Shown here piece by piece: positions 17,489 through 26,033 of a stretch of 64,000 nucleotides of DNA (the stretch's first letter is position 1; each line of letters opens with the position of its first letter). The notes below the pieces were generated by a model. It searched no databases. It had not been told where the DNA came from and was given only the letters and a program-made list of their open reading frames with translations. This DNA comes from an uncultured Nostocoides sp. (GTDB lineage Bacteria; Actinomycetota; Actinomycetes; Actinomycetales; Dermatophilaceae): assembly GCA_937873315.1 (NCBI GenBank), contig CALMQX010000034.1, forward strand, positions 124,001 through 188,000. The letters are read 5' to 3'. The translations under genes were made by a program, and so were the position numbers.

Positions 17489-19496
17489 GGGCGCCTGCTC
17501 CGTTCTCAGTGCCGTCGATGGCAGCGGCAAACTGTGCGGCATAGAGCTTCGCGAAAGCCCCTCCGCGAGCGAGCAACTCGGCATGCGAGCCCTGCTCGAC
17601 AATTCGTCCGCGCTCCATGACGAGGATCAAATCGGCATCCCGGATCGTCGACAAGCGGTGCGCGATAACGAAACTCGTGCGGTCGGCCCGTAGCGCCGCC
17701 ATGGCATGCTGCACCAGCACCTCGGTGCGAGTGTCCACCGAGGAAGTGGCTTCATCGAGGATGAGCAGCGAGGGCTGCGCGATGAAGGCCCGGGCAATCG
17801 TGAGCAACTGGCGCTCGCCTGCGCTCAGGTTGCTCCCCTCTGCATTGAGGACTGTGTCATAGCCCTCGGGCAGGGAGTGCACGAACCGGTCCACATAGGC
17901 CGCGCGCGCTGCATCCAGCACCGCATCCTCGCTCGCACCGGGACGGCCGTACGCAATGTTCTCGCGGATCGTGCCGCCAAAGAGCCAGGTGTCCTGGAGC
18001 ACCATGCCGACCTGCGAGCGCAAGTCATCCCTGGTCAGCTCGGTGATGTCGATGCCATCGAGAGTGATCCGACCGCCATCGAGTTCATAGAAACGCATGA
18101 TCAGGTTCACCAGGGTGGTCTTGCCGGCCCCGGTCGGCCCCACGATCGCCACTGTCTGGCCAGGCTCAACCACGAGCGAGAGGTGCTCGATCAGCGGGCT
18201 GTCGGCGGAATACGAGAAGCTCACGTCCTCGAAGGCCACGCGCCCATGGGTGTCGCAGACCTGTTGCGGCGCAACTGGATCCGGCGACTGCTCCGGCTCA
18301 TCAAGCACCTCGAACACGCGTTCCGCGGAGGCCACCCCGCTCTGTAGCAGATTGGCCATTGAGGCCACTTGGGTCAGCGGCTGGGTGAACTGTCGGGAGT
18401 ACTGGATGAAGGCCTGGACATCGCCCAGGCTCAGTTGCCCGCTAGCGACGCGCAGGCCGCCAACGATGGCCACGAGCACATAGTTGAGGTTCCCGATGAA
18501 CATCATCGCCGGCATGATGATGCCGCTAATGAATTGCGCACCAAAGCCGGCCCCGAACAGGCGCTCGTTGCTGACGGAGAAGTCCTGGCGCAGGGCCTCC
18601 TGGCGACCAAACACCTTGACCACGGCGTGGCCGGTGAAGGACTCCTCGACCACTCCATTGAGGGCGCCGGTCTGCTTCCACTGCTCCACGAAGTAGCGCT
18701 GGGAGCGCTTGCCGATCTGACCGGCCACCACCCCGCTCAATGGAATGGTCACCAGCGCGATCACGGCGAGAAGCGGGGAGATCCACACCATCATCGCCAG
18801 CATTGCGACGACTGTGAGCAGCGAGTTGAGCAGCTGATTCAGGGTCTGAGTGAGCGACTGCGACACATTGTCGATGTCATTGGTCACTCTGGAGAGCAGT
18901 TCACCGCGGGGCTGAGAGTCAAAGTAGGGCAAAGGCAACCGGTGAAGTTTGTCCTCGACGTCCCGCCGCAGGGTGTAGATGACGCGGTTGACCGCGCCGA
19001 CGAGCAGTAGACCCTGCACCCACTGGATCAGCGATGCCGCAACATACAGGCCGATCGCGATCAGGAGGACCTGGCCCACGGCATTGAAGTCGATGCCCTG
19101 ACCCGGCACCAGGTCGGTCATGGCGGCCACCATGTCGGCCACCGTGCCTTGACCGGCGGCACGCAGTCCCGCCACGGCCTGCTCCACGCTCACCCCGGCA
19201 GGTAGTCGAGAGCCGAAGTAGCCGGCAAAGATGAGGTCGGTGGCGCGCCCGAGGATCTTGGGGCCAATGGCGTTGAGTACCACGGCAATGGTGGTTAGCA
19301 GGATGGCCATCGTCAGGGCCGCGCGCTCCGGACGAAGCAGGGCAAGCAGACGCCGAGCCGAGGGGCCGAAGTTCATCGCCTTCTCGGTCGGACGGCCGAT
19401 CTGCATATGCGGGGGTCCGCTGCGTTGGGTGGCGCCGGCCGCGCCCCGGCGCTGCTCGGCGGCCCGCTCCTCGGCGGTCTTCAGGGTGTCACTCAC
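17481..19496 (-). CDS. ABC exporter half-transporter, catalytically canonical partner
   Basis: At 671 residues this is a type IV ABC half-exporter with a membrane domain (about 55-370) and an ATPase domain (about 415-655): Walker A GPTGAGKTT, signature LSAGERQ, Walker B LLILDEATSS with the catalytic Glu, and the H-loop IAHRLST. An approximately 45-residue basic head precedes the first membrane helix. It is encoded directly after, and overlapping by four bases, a second half-transporter whose catalytic Glu is replaced, so the two should form a heterodimer like TmrAB or BmrCD. Drug or lipid export is likely; the TetR gene next door suggests drug-type induction. Confidence 0.92.
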   Translation of the reverse strand: MSDTLKTAEERAAEQRRGAAGATQRSGPPHMQIGRPTEKAMNFGPSARRLLALLRPERAALTMAILLTTIAVVLNAIGPKILGRATDLIFAGYFGSRLPAGVSVEQAVAGLRAAGQGTVADMVAAMTDLVPGQGIDFNAVGQVLLIAIGLYVAASLIQWVQGLLLVGAVNRVIYTLRRDVEDKLHRLPLPYFDSQPRGELLSRVTNDIDNVSQSLTQTLNQLLNSLLTVVAMLAMMVWISPLLAVIALVTIPLSGVVAGQIGKRSQRYFVEQWKQTGALNGVVEESFTGHAVVKVFGRQEALRQDFSVSNERLFGAGFGAQFISGIIMPAMMFIGNLNYVLVAIVGGLRVASGQLSLGDVQAFIQYSRQFTQPLTQVASMANLLQSGVASAERVFEVLDEPEQSPDPVAPQQVCDTHGRVAFEDVSFSYSADSPLIEHLSLVVEPGQTVAIVGPTGAGKTTLVNLIMRFYELDGGRITLDGIDITELTRDDLRSQVGMVLQDTWLFGGTIRENIAYGRPGASEDAVLDAARAAYVDRFVHSLPEGYDTVLNAEGSNLSAGERQLLTIARAFIAQPSLLILDEATSSVDTRTEVLVQHAMAALRADRTSFVIAHRLSTIRDADLILVMERGRIVEQGSHAELLARGGAFAKLYAAQFAAAIDGTENGAGAHG

Positions 19497-21226
19497 GCGG
19501 CAGCCTCCGTCGCGATCTGGCTTTCGACAATTTCTCGGTAGGTCGGACAGCTCTCGATCAAGTCGCTATGCCGTCCGCTGCCGACCACTCGACCGTCTTC
19601 GAGGACGATGATCCGGTCGGCATCCACGATGGTGGAAACACGCTGGGCCACCACGACAACGGCCGCGTCATGGGTCACCGGCGCGAGGGCCCGACGTAGC
19701 CGCGCATCGGTGGCCACGTCGAGCGCACTAAAGGCGTCATCGAAGATGTAGATCGAGGGCCGCCGGACCACCGCCCGGGCGATGGCGAGCCGTTGACGCT
19801 GTCCCCCACTGACATTCGTTCCGCCCTGCGCGATGGCGGCGTCCAGCCCGCCATCCATCTCCTGGACGAAGTCCTCTGCCTGGGCGATCCGCAGCGCCTC
19901 CCACAACTCCTCGTCGGTGGCCTCGGGCCGGCCATGCCGCAAGTTCGAAGCAACGGTTCCCGAGAACAGGAAGGGCCGCTGCGGCACCAAGCCAATCCGC
20001 GACCAGACATCCTCCAGGGCAGCCGATCGGACATCGACACCGCCGATCCGCACCGAGCCCTCGGTGACATCGCGCAAACGCGGGGCCAACCCGATGAGCG
20101 TGGTCTTGCCGGAACCGGTCGAGCCAATCAGGGCCACAGTCTCGCCGGGGTCAACCGTGAAGGAGACATCGTGCAGGACGGGCGCCTCGGCGCCTGGATA
20201 CGCGAAGCTGACCCCGTCGAAGGCCAAGCCGACCGACCCCGCGGGAATGCGGATGGGGTCGGCGGGGTCAAGTACCGAAGTACTCGCGTCGAGGACCTCG
20301 CTGATCCGGCCCGCCGAGACACTGGCGCGAGGGACCATCATCGACATCATCGTCGCCATCATCACGCTCATGAGAACCTGCATCAGGTACGCCATGAAGG
20401 CGGTGAGCGCCCCGACCTCGATCGCCTTCTCGTCGACGCGATGGGCCCCGAACCACAGGACCGCGGCATTGCTGAGGTTGAAGACCAGCATGACGACCGG
20501 GAAGACCGTCGAGAAGTGGCGCCCGACCGCCAGCGAGGACTCGGCATAGGCCCTGCTGGCGTCGGCAAAGCGATCTCGCTCAACGTCCTCCCGGACAAAG
20601 GCGCGGACCACCCGAACTCCGGTGATCTGTTCGCGCAGAACGCGATTGATGACATCGATATTGCTCTGCATGCGGCGGAACCAGGGGATCATGCGGGAGA
20701 GCACGAAGCCGACACTGACCGCGAGAATCGGTACCGCCACCGCCATGATCCAGGACAGGCCGACGTCTTCGCGCAGGGCCATGATCACCCCGCCCACCAT
20801 CATCATCGGCGCCGAGACCATGAACGCCAGCGCCATGTAGAGCACCTGCTGGACCTGGGTGACGTCATTGGTGGTTCGAGTGATCAGCGTGGGCGCACCA
20901 AAATCGCCAACCTCCTTCTCGGAGAAGGACATCACCCGGTCGAAGACCGCGGCACGGACATCCCGCGCCAGACTGGCAGCGGTCCGGGCGCCGAAGTAGG
21001 CGGCTCCCACAGTCGCGGCGATCTGGACCAGCGAAATGACGAGCATCCAGCCCCCGGCGCTCAGAATGTAGCCCGTATTGCCCTTGGCGACGCCCTCATC
21101 GATGATCTTGCCGTTCAGCGAGGGCAGGTAGAGCGAGGCGATCGTCGCGGCGAACTGGAGGACGAGGATCGCGGCCAGCCAGGCGGCATATGGGCGCAAG
21201 TGTCGGCGGAGGAGGGAGATCAGCAC
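19493..21226 (-). CDS. ABC exporter half-transporter with degenerate ATPase site
   Basis: A 577-residue half-exporter with six membrane helices (about 1-320) and an ATPase domain: Walker A GSTGSGKTT, signature NVSGGQRQ, Walker B IYIFDDAFSALD and, in the switch position, Gln in VVAQRVST instead of His. Asp replaces the catalytic Glu after Walker B and Gln replaces the switch His, both hallmarks of the degenerate half of heterodimeric exporters. It begins just inside the end of the TetR gene (7-base overlap) and overlaps its partner by four bases, giving a tetR-exporterA-exporterB operon. Confidence 0.92.
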   Translation of the reverse strand: MLISLLRRHLRPYAAWLAAILVLQFAATIASLYLPSLNGKIIDEGVAKGNTGYILSAGGWMLVISLVQIAATVGAAYFGARTAASLARDVRAAVFDRVMSFSEKEVGDFGAPTLITRTTNDVTQVQQVLYMALAFMVSAPMMMVGGVIMALREDVGLSWIMAVAVPILAVSVGFVLSRMIPWFRRMQSNIDVINRVLREQITGVRVVRAFVREDVERDRFADASRAYAESSLAVGRHFSTVFPVVMLVFNLSNAAVLWFGAHRVDEKAIEVGALTAFMAYLMQVLMSVMMATMMSMMVPRASVSAGRISEVLDASTSVLDPADPIRIPAGSVGLAFDGVSFAYPGAEAPVLHDVSFTVDPGETVALIGSTGSGKTTLIGLAPRLRDVTEGSVRIGGVDVRSAALEDVWSRIGLVPQRPFLFSGTVASNLRHGRPEATDEELWEALRIAQAEDFVQEMDGGLDAAIAQGGTNVSGGQRQRLAIARAVVRRPSIYIFDDAFSALDVATDARLRRALAPVTHDAAVVVVAQRVSTIVDADRIIVLEDGRVVGSGRHSDLIESCPTYREIVESQIATEAAA

Positions 21227-21804
21227 GTGGGTTCCTTTGTTGTGCCATTCAGGACGAGGGTGACGATTTCGGTCGCGGTGAGGAGGCGACCATCGGTGAC
21301 ATGGGGGTTGCTGCCGGAGAAGGCGAGCAGCCGGAGGTAGCGCATCACCTCGCGTGGCGCGATGGTGAAGTGCGCCCGGTGCGGGGCGAGCAGTCGTTCG
21401 TGCGCTTTGCCAATTCGCTCGACGAGGTCGGGGGATCCGCTCATCGTGGGCTTGGCCGACGACCCCAGGACCGTGAGCAAGCGAAAGATGTGGGCGAATC
21501 GGTCCATCATGAGTTGGGTGGCTCTGGTGAGCACCTCTTCCAGAGTGCCGTCAGGGTTGAGGCCCTCGACAGCGATGACATAGGTCTCGATGTCAAAGCC
21601 GCGGGCGATCGCTGCCTCAATCACCTCATCCTTAGTGGCGAAGACCCGGAAGATCGTCCCCTCGGCAACGCCCGCCGCCTGCGCGATTTGCCGAGTCGTG
21701 ACGGCGCGACCGTGCTCGATGACCAGCGGCAGGGTTGCCTCCGCGAGCTCGCGCCGACGATCCGCAACGCACAGTCGGGGGGCTCGCGGCATACGGGCGA
21801 TCAT
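21220..21804 (-). CDS. TetR-family regulator of the ABC exporter operon
   Basis: The 194-residue protein has a TetR DNA-binding domain (about 12-60; TTRQIAQAAGVAEGTIFRVFATKDEV) and a ligand-binding C-terminal part without clear relatives by eye. The ATG at 21804 is taken as start; 21792 is possible, and an upstream ATG at 21822 would lie inside the operator. A palindrome overlaps the region just before the start, so it should repress itself and the two downstream exporter genes. Confidence 0.88.
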   Translation of the reverse strand: MIARMPRAPRLCVADRRRELAEATLPLVIEHGRAVTTRQIAQAAGVAEGTIFRVFATKDEVIEAAIARGFDIETYVIAVEGLNPDGTLEEVLTRATQLMMDRFAHIFRLLTVLGSSAKPTMSGSPDLVERIGKAHERLLAPHRAHFTIAPREVMRYLRLLAFSGSNPHVTDGRLLTATEIVTLVLNGTTKEPTC

Positions 21805-21806
21805 AA

Positions 21807-21826
21807 GTGAGTGAGTGCTCACTCAC
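21807..21826. promoter_or_regulatory. TetR operator palindrome
   Basis: GTGAGTGAG (21807-21815) and CTCACTCAC (21818-21826) form perfect 9-bp arms around TG. The palindrome ends three bases before the TetR start codon, so bound repressor would block initiation. It is typical of TetR-controlled exporter promoters (TGAGTGAGCACTCACTCA type). Confidence 0.85.
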
Positions 21827-21859
21827 AAGTCAATGTGGCGCCAATGTCCCGCACCGGGG

Positions 21860-23365
21860 TTACCGGACAAGCAGACAGTCCTTGGCGGCATCCCGGATGA
21901 AGTCCACGATCTCCGCACGCACCGCCTCGTCGTCCTCGCCCAGCACGCCGGCGATCGCCGCCGCCGACTGACCCGCGGTCAACTCACCGTCACAGACCGA
22001 CGCGAATGCCGCGCTCACGGTCGACATGGTGATGGCGCGCCGAAGCCCGCCACCCTGACGCAGCAAGATCACCGATGGGTCGGCCGCGCCCGGGTGGGTA
22101 TGCCGCTCCTCATAAACATCGGCGGCGCATCGCCATCGCTGGGCCAAGAGGTCATCGTCCGTGTGCTCCGCAAGCCAGGTCCGCGACGCCAAGCCGGCCG
22201 CCACGGATGGCCCCATCGGGCTGGCAACGGGCCCTGGCATATCCATCAGGTCGACGAAGGGCGCCCGATCAGTTCGCGGACGCTGCACGGTAATCACGCC
22301 GAAGCCGATGGCTCGCACCGACCGCGAGGCGAAGTCGTCCAACCACGCGGCATACATCGCGTTGAACTCCGCTGTCCCGGAGAAGTGCCCACCATCTCGA
22401 GCCCAGGTCTCCGCGTATTCCGCTGGGTCCGCGCTCTCGCGCTGGACCACCCAGGCATCCAGGCCGGTCCCCGAGAGCCATCCCGCGACGCGCTCGCTCC
22501 AGTCCGCCTCGTCGTGCACCTCCCAGTTGCCGAGCAACTGGGCGATCCCACCTGGCTCCAGGTGCTCGCCCACCCCCCGGACCAGATCAGCCACGATGGC
22601 GTCGCCGGCAGCGCCACCGTCGCGGTACTCGTAGGTGGGCACCGCATCGCAGCGCGGGGTGATCACAAAGGGAGGATTGCTCACGATCAGATCGAATCGC
22701 TGGCCGACAACCGGCGCCAGCATCGACCCGGCCAGCACGCTCCAGGCCACGCCATTGAGCTCGGCATTGAATCGGGCGTAGCCCAGCGCCCGCTCAGACA
22801 CATCGGTCACCGTGACGCTCTCGGCGTGGGCGCCCAAGTGCAGCGCCTGAACCCCTGACCCAGTCCCCACGTCGAGCGCGCGCCGCACCGGCACCCGCGG
22901 CGTCCAGGTCGCCAGCGTCGTCGACGCACCACCGATCCCGAGCACGTGATCGGGCGATAGCGGACGCCCGGTGGCGAGCTCGGCCAGGTCGGAGGCGATC
23001 CACCATGATCGGTCGTCGGCGGCATACGGACGCACATCGCAGACGGCGATGACGGCATCTCCCTCCGGAGCCACCACTCCGAGGGCGGTGGCACCAGCTA
23101 CCCCCAAACTCGGCAGGGCCCGCTCGACATCGGCGGTGTCGACCGGGTCGCCCAGGGTGAACAAGCGAATCAACGTCGCGCAGGCCCGGCTGTCGTTTGC
23201 GGTGATGCGTTGGGCGGGCAGCGCCTGCTCCCGCAGCAAGGCCGCGGCAGCCATCGGGCCCAGCACCTCGGTCACTCCGGCCACCGTGAACGCGCTGGCC
23301 ATAAGGTCCGAGCGCAAGCGAGCGATGAGGTCCGGGTCAAGACGCGGGGGCGGGGCGCTGCTCAT
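21860..23365 (-). CDS. Class I SAM-dependent methyltransferase with NPPF motif
   Basis: The 501-residue protein has an N-terminal alpha-helical domain (about 1-150, seen with DUF7059-type actinobacterial methyltransferases), a Rossmann methyltransferase core with motif I LDVGTGSGVQAL near 165 and the catalytic IVSNPPFVITP near 230, and a long C-terminal part. NPPF/Y motifs mark N-methylation of glutamine side chains or nucleic-acid bases, as in PrmC and RsmC. The size and extra domains mean it is not a simple HemK/PrmC. The target is unknown. Confidence 0.82.
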   Translation of the reverse strand: MSSAPPPRLDPDLIARLRSDLMASAFTVAGVTEVLGPMAAAALLREQALPAQRITANDSRACATLIRLFTLGDPVDTADVERALPSLGVAGATALGVVAPEGDAVIAVCDVRPYAADDRSWWIASDLAELATGRPLSPDHVLGIGGASTTLATWTPRVPVRRALDVGTGSGVQALHLGAHAESVTVTDVSERALGYARFNAELNGVAWSVLAGSMLAPVVGQRFDLIVSNPPFVITPRCDAVPTYEYRDGGAAGDAIVADLVRGVGEHLEPGGIAQLLGNWEVHDEADWSERVAGWLSGTGLDAWVVQRESADPAEYAETWARDGGHFSGTAEFNAMYAAWLDDFASRSVRAIGFGVITVQRPRTDRAPFVDLMDMPGPVASPMGPSVAAGLASRTWLAEHTDDDLLAQRWRCAADVYEERHTHPGAADPSVILLRQGGGLRRAITMSTVSAAFASVCDGELTAGQSAAAIAGVLGEDDEAVRAEIVDFIRDAAKDCLLVR

Positions 23366-23497
23366 CTGCCCGAGCCTAGTGTCCGACGTCGATTGTTCGG
23401 CTCCCTGGCCCGCGGTGATGGCGCAACCGCCGCCGCGAATGCCGCGTGGCCGGGCCCGACAGGCGGGTCCCGGCCACGGCGGTGCAGCGGAGCAAGG

Positions 23498-25858
23498 TCA
23501 GTGAATCTGCTCCGGGTGGTGCGCGGTCGCAATGGCCGCATCCGGGTCGGAGTCGCCACCGATGGCGATGTCCTTGCTCTTGGAGAGAGCGACCGCAGCG
23601 ATCACGATGACCAGAGCCACCGCCGCGATGCCATAACGGATCGGCGCATTGGCTCCAGACCCCAGGGTCAGGGTCACGATCGCGGGCGCGATGAGCACCG
23701 AGACCAGGTTCATGACCTTGATCAACGGGTTGATAGCCGGGCCAGCGGTGTCCTTGAACGGGTCACCCACGGTGTCACCAATGACGGTGGCCGCGTGTGC
23801 CTCGGTGCCCTTGCCACCGTGGTGGCCATCCTCAACCAGCTTCTTGGCGTTGTCCCATGCGCCACCGGAGTTGGCCAGGAAGACCGCCATCAGCGCGCCC
23901 GAGCCGATCGCCCCGGCTAGGAAGCCGGCCAGCGCCCCGATGCCCAGGCCGAAGCCCACGGCCACCGGCATGAGCGCCGCAAGCAGACCAGGGGTCGCCA
24001 ACTCACGCAGCGAGTCTCGCGTGCAGATGTCGACGACCCGGCCGTACTCCGGCTTCTCGGTGCCGTCCATGATGCCGGGGTGCTCCCGGAACTGGCGACG
24101 CACCTCGAAGACGATGGCGCCGGCTGCCCGGGTCACCGCGTTGATGGCCAGACCCGAGAAGAGGAAGACCACCGCGGCACCGATGATCAGACCGACCAGC
24201 GTGTTCGGCGAGGTGATCAGGCCAACCGCGCTATTGAGGAAGTCCTGGCCTTCCTTCTGTGAGATGCCCGCGGTGTCGAGCTCACTGACCGCGGTCTGCC
24301 AGGCGTCGGTGTAGGACCCGAAGAGCGCCGTCGCCGCGAGGACCGCGGTCGCGATGGCGATGCCCTTGGTGATGGCCTTGGTGGTGTTACCCACGGCGTC
24401 CAGCTCGGTGAGGATCTGCGCACCGTCACCGTCGACATCGCCCGACATCTCGGCGATGCCTTGGGCGTTGTCCGAGACCGGCCCGAAGGTGTCCATGGCG
24501 ACGATGACGCCAACCGTGGTGAGCAGACCACAGCCAGCGAGCGCGATCAGGAAGAGCGCGAGCGCGGTGCTGCCGCCACCGAGGATGAAGGCCAGGTAGA
24601 CCGCGCCACCGATGATGGCCGCGGTGTACACCGCAGACTCCAGACCCACGCCGATGCCCGAGAGCACGACGGTCGCCGGGCCGGTGAGCGAGGTGCGGGC
24701 CACGTCTTGGGTGGGGCGCTTGTCGGTACCGGTGAAGTGGCCGGTGAGCCACAAGATGATGCCGGCCAACACGATGCCGATGATCACGGCGAGCAGGGCG
24801 GTCAGTCGCGGGTCGCCGGTCAGCGCGCCAATCTCCTCATCGCGGGAGCCGAGCTCGGCGAAGGTCTTGGGCAGGTAGGCATAGGCGGCGACGCCCGACA
24901 GCACGGCCGACACAGCCGCCGCGATGTAGAAGCCGCGGTTGATCGCGCTCAGCGGGTTCTCACCGTGGCGGGCCTTGGTGATGTACACACCCAGCAGCGC
25001 GGTGATCGCACCGATTGCCGGGATGATCAGCGGGAAGACCAGGCCGTAGACGCCGAAGGCGACCGAGCCGAGGATCAGAGCGGCGACCAAGGTCACGGCA
25101 TACGACTCGAAGAGGTCTGCAGCCATACCGGCGCAGTCACCGACGTTGTCGCCCACGTTGTCCGCGATCGTCGCAGCATTGCGGGGGTCGTCCTCGGGAA
25201 TGCCAGCCTCGACCTTGCCCACCAGGTCGGCACCCACGTCGGCGGCCTTGGTGAAGATGCCACCGCCCACGCGCATGAACATGGCGAGCAGCGCGGCGCC
25301 GAAGCCGAAGCCCTCGAGCACCTTAGGAGCGTCACCTTCGTAGATGAGCACGACGACGGAGGCGCCCAGCAGGCCCAGACCCACCGTGGCCATGCCCACA
25401 ACGCCACCGGTGCGGAAGGCGATGCGCATGCCTTCGTCGCGCGAGCCGGCGCGCGCGGCCGAGGCCACGCGGACGTTGGCCTTCACGGCGAGGTTCATGC
25501 CGAGGTAGCCGATGGCCGCCGAGAACAACGCGCCGACGACGAAGAATGCCGAGCGGCCAATCTTGACGTTGGTGTCTCCCGGCAGGATGAAGAGCAGCAC
25601 GCAGACCAGGACGACGAAGCCGCCGAGAGTCTTGAACTGCCGGTTGAGGTAGGCCTTTGCGCCCTCCTCGACAGCCGCACCGATGGTGCGCATGTTGTCG
25701 GTGCCAGTGTCTGCTGCCAGGACCTGGTTCCGGAAAACGAACCCGAAGATCAGCGAGATCACGGCGATAACCGCGACAGCAATGACCAGGGTGAGGTTCG
25801 TTCCGGTGAGATCCAGCGCCGAGCTCGACTCTGCCGAAGCGAGTGCGAGGGGTGCCAT
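23498..25858 (-). CDS. hppA: Proton-pumping membrane pyrophosphatase, K+-independent type
   Basis: The 786-residue integral membrane enzyme hydrolyses pyrophosphate and pumps ions outwards. Signature segments are DVGADLVGKVE (substrate site), DNVGDNVGDCAGMAADLFESY, and GDTVGDPFKDTAGPA near the end. GNTTKA carries Lys where K+-dependent enzymes have Ala, so this is the K+-independent H+-pump class. AAGGAGG six bases before the ATG at 25858 sets the start; 36 upstream in-frame codons are rejected. It recovers energy from pyrophosphate made by biosynthesis and would complement the polyphosphate kinase at 40 kb. Confidence 0.96.
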   Translation of the reverse strand: MAPLALASAESSSALDLTGTNLTLVIAVAVIAVISLIFGFVFRNQVLAADTGTDNMRTIGAAVEEGAKAYLNRQFKTLGGFVVLVCVLLFILPGDTNVKIGRSAFFVVGALFSAAIGYLGMNLAVKANVRVASAARAGSRDEGMRIAFRTGGVVGMATVGLGLLGASVVVLIYEGDAPKVLEGFGFGAALLAMFMRVGGGIFTKAADVGADLVGKVEAGIPEDDPRNAATIADNVGDNVGDCAGMAADLFESYAVTLVAALILGSVAFGVYGLVFPLIIPAIGAITALLGVYITKARHGENPLSAINRGFYIAAAVSAVLSGVAAYAYLPKTFAELGSRDEEIGALTGDPRLTALLAVIIGIVLAGIILWLTGHFTGTDKRPTQDVARTSLTGPATVVLSGIGVGLESAVYTAAIIGGAVYLAFILGGGSTALALFLIALAGCGLLTTVGVIVAMDTFGPVSDNAQGIAEMSGDVDGDGAQILTELDAVGNTTKAITKGIAIATAVLAATALFGSYTDAWQTAVSELDTAGISQKEGQDFLNSAVGLITSPNTLVGLIIGAAVVFLFSGLAINAVTRAAGAIVFEVRRQFREHPGIMDGTEKPEYGRVVDICTRDSLRELATPGLLAALMPVAVGFGLGIGALAGFLAGAIGSGALMAVFLANSGGAWDNAKKLVEDGHHGGKGTEAHAATVIGDTVGDPFKDTAGPAINPLIKVMNLVSVLIAPAIVTLTLGSGANAPIRYGIAAVALVIVIAAVALSKSKDIAIGGDSDPDAAIATAHHPEQIH

Positions 25859-26033
25859 GCCATCCTCCTTGATGTGTGAGCCCCATTGGACGTGCGTCAG
25901 CGGTGGGTCCCGCGCGCGTGGGGCGCCGCGGCGCACCTTACCGGTGATTGGGGTCACAAGGCTCATCGGGTGAGCGCTGTCACGTCGTCGCGGGCAGTGG
26001 TTGTCGTCGGTGGCAGTGGTTACCGTATGCCGC

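Noticed and set aside
19793-21340. 515-residue plus-strand open frame over the exporter gene
   Set aside because: Shadow frame; no recognisable domain and it spans the junction of exporter and TetR genes.
24461-25879. 472-residue plus-strand open frame over hppA
   Set aside because: Shadow of the pyrophosphatase gene; composition is low-complexity and no start signal is seen.
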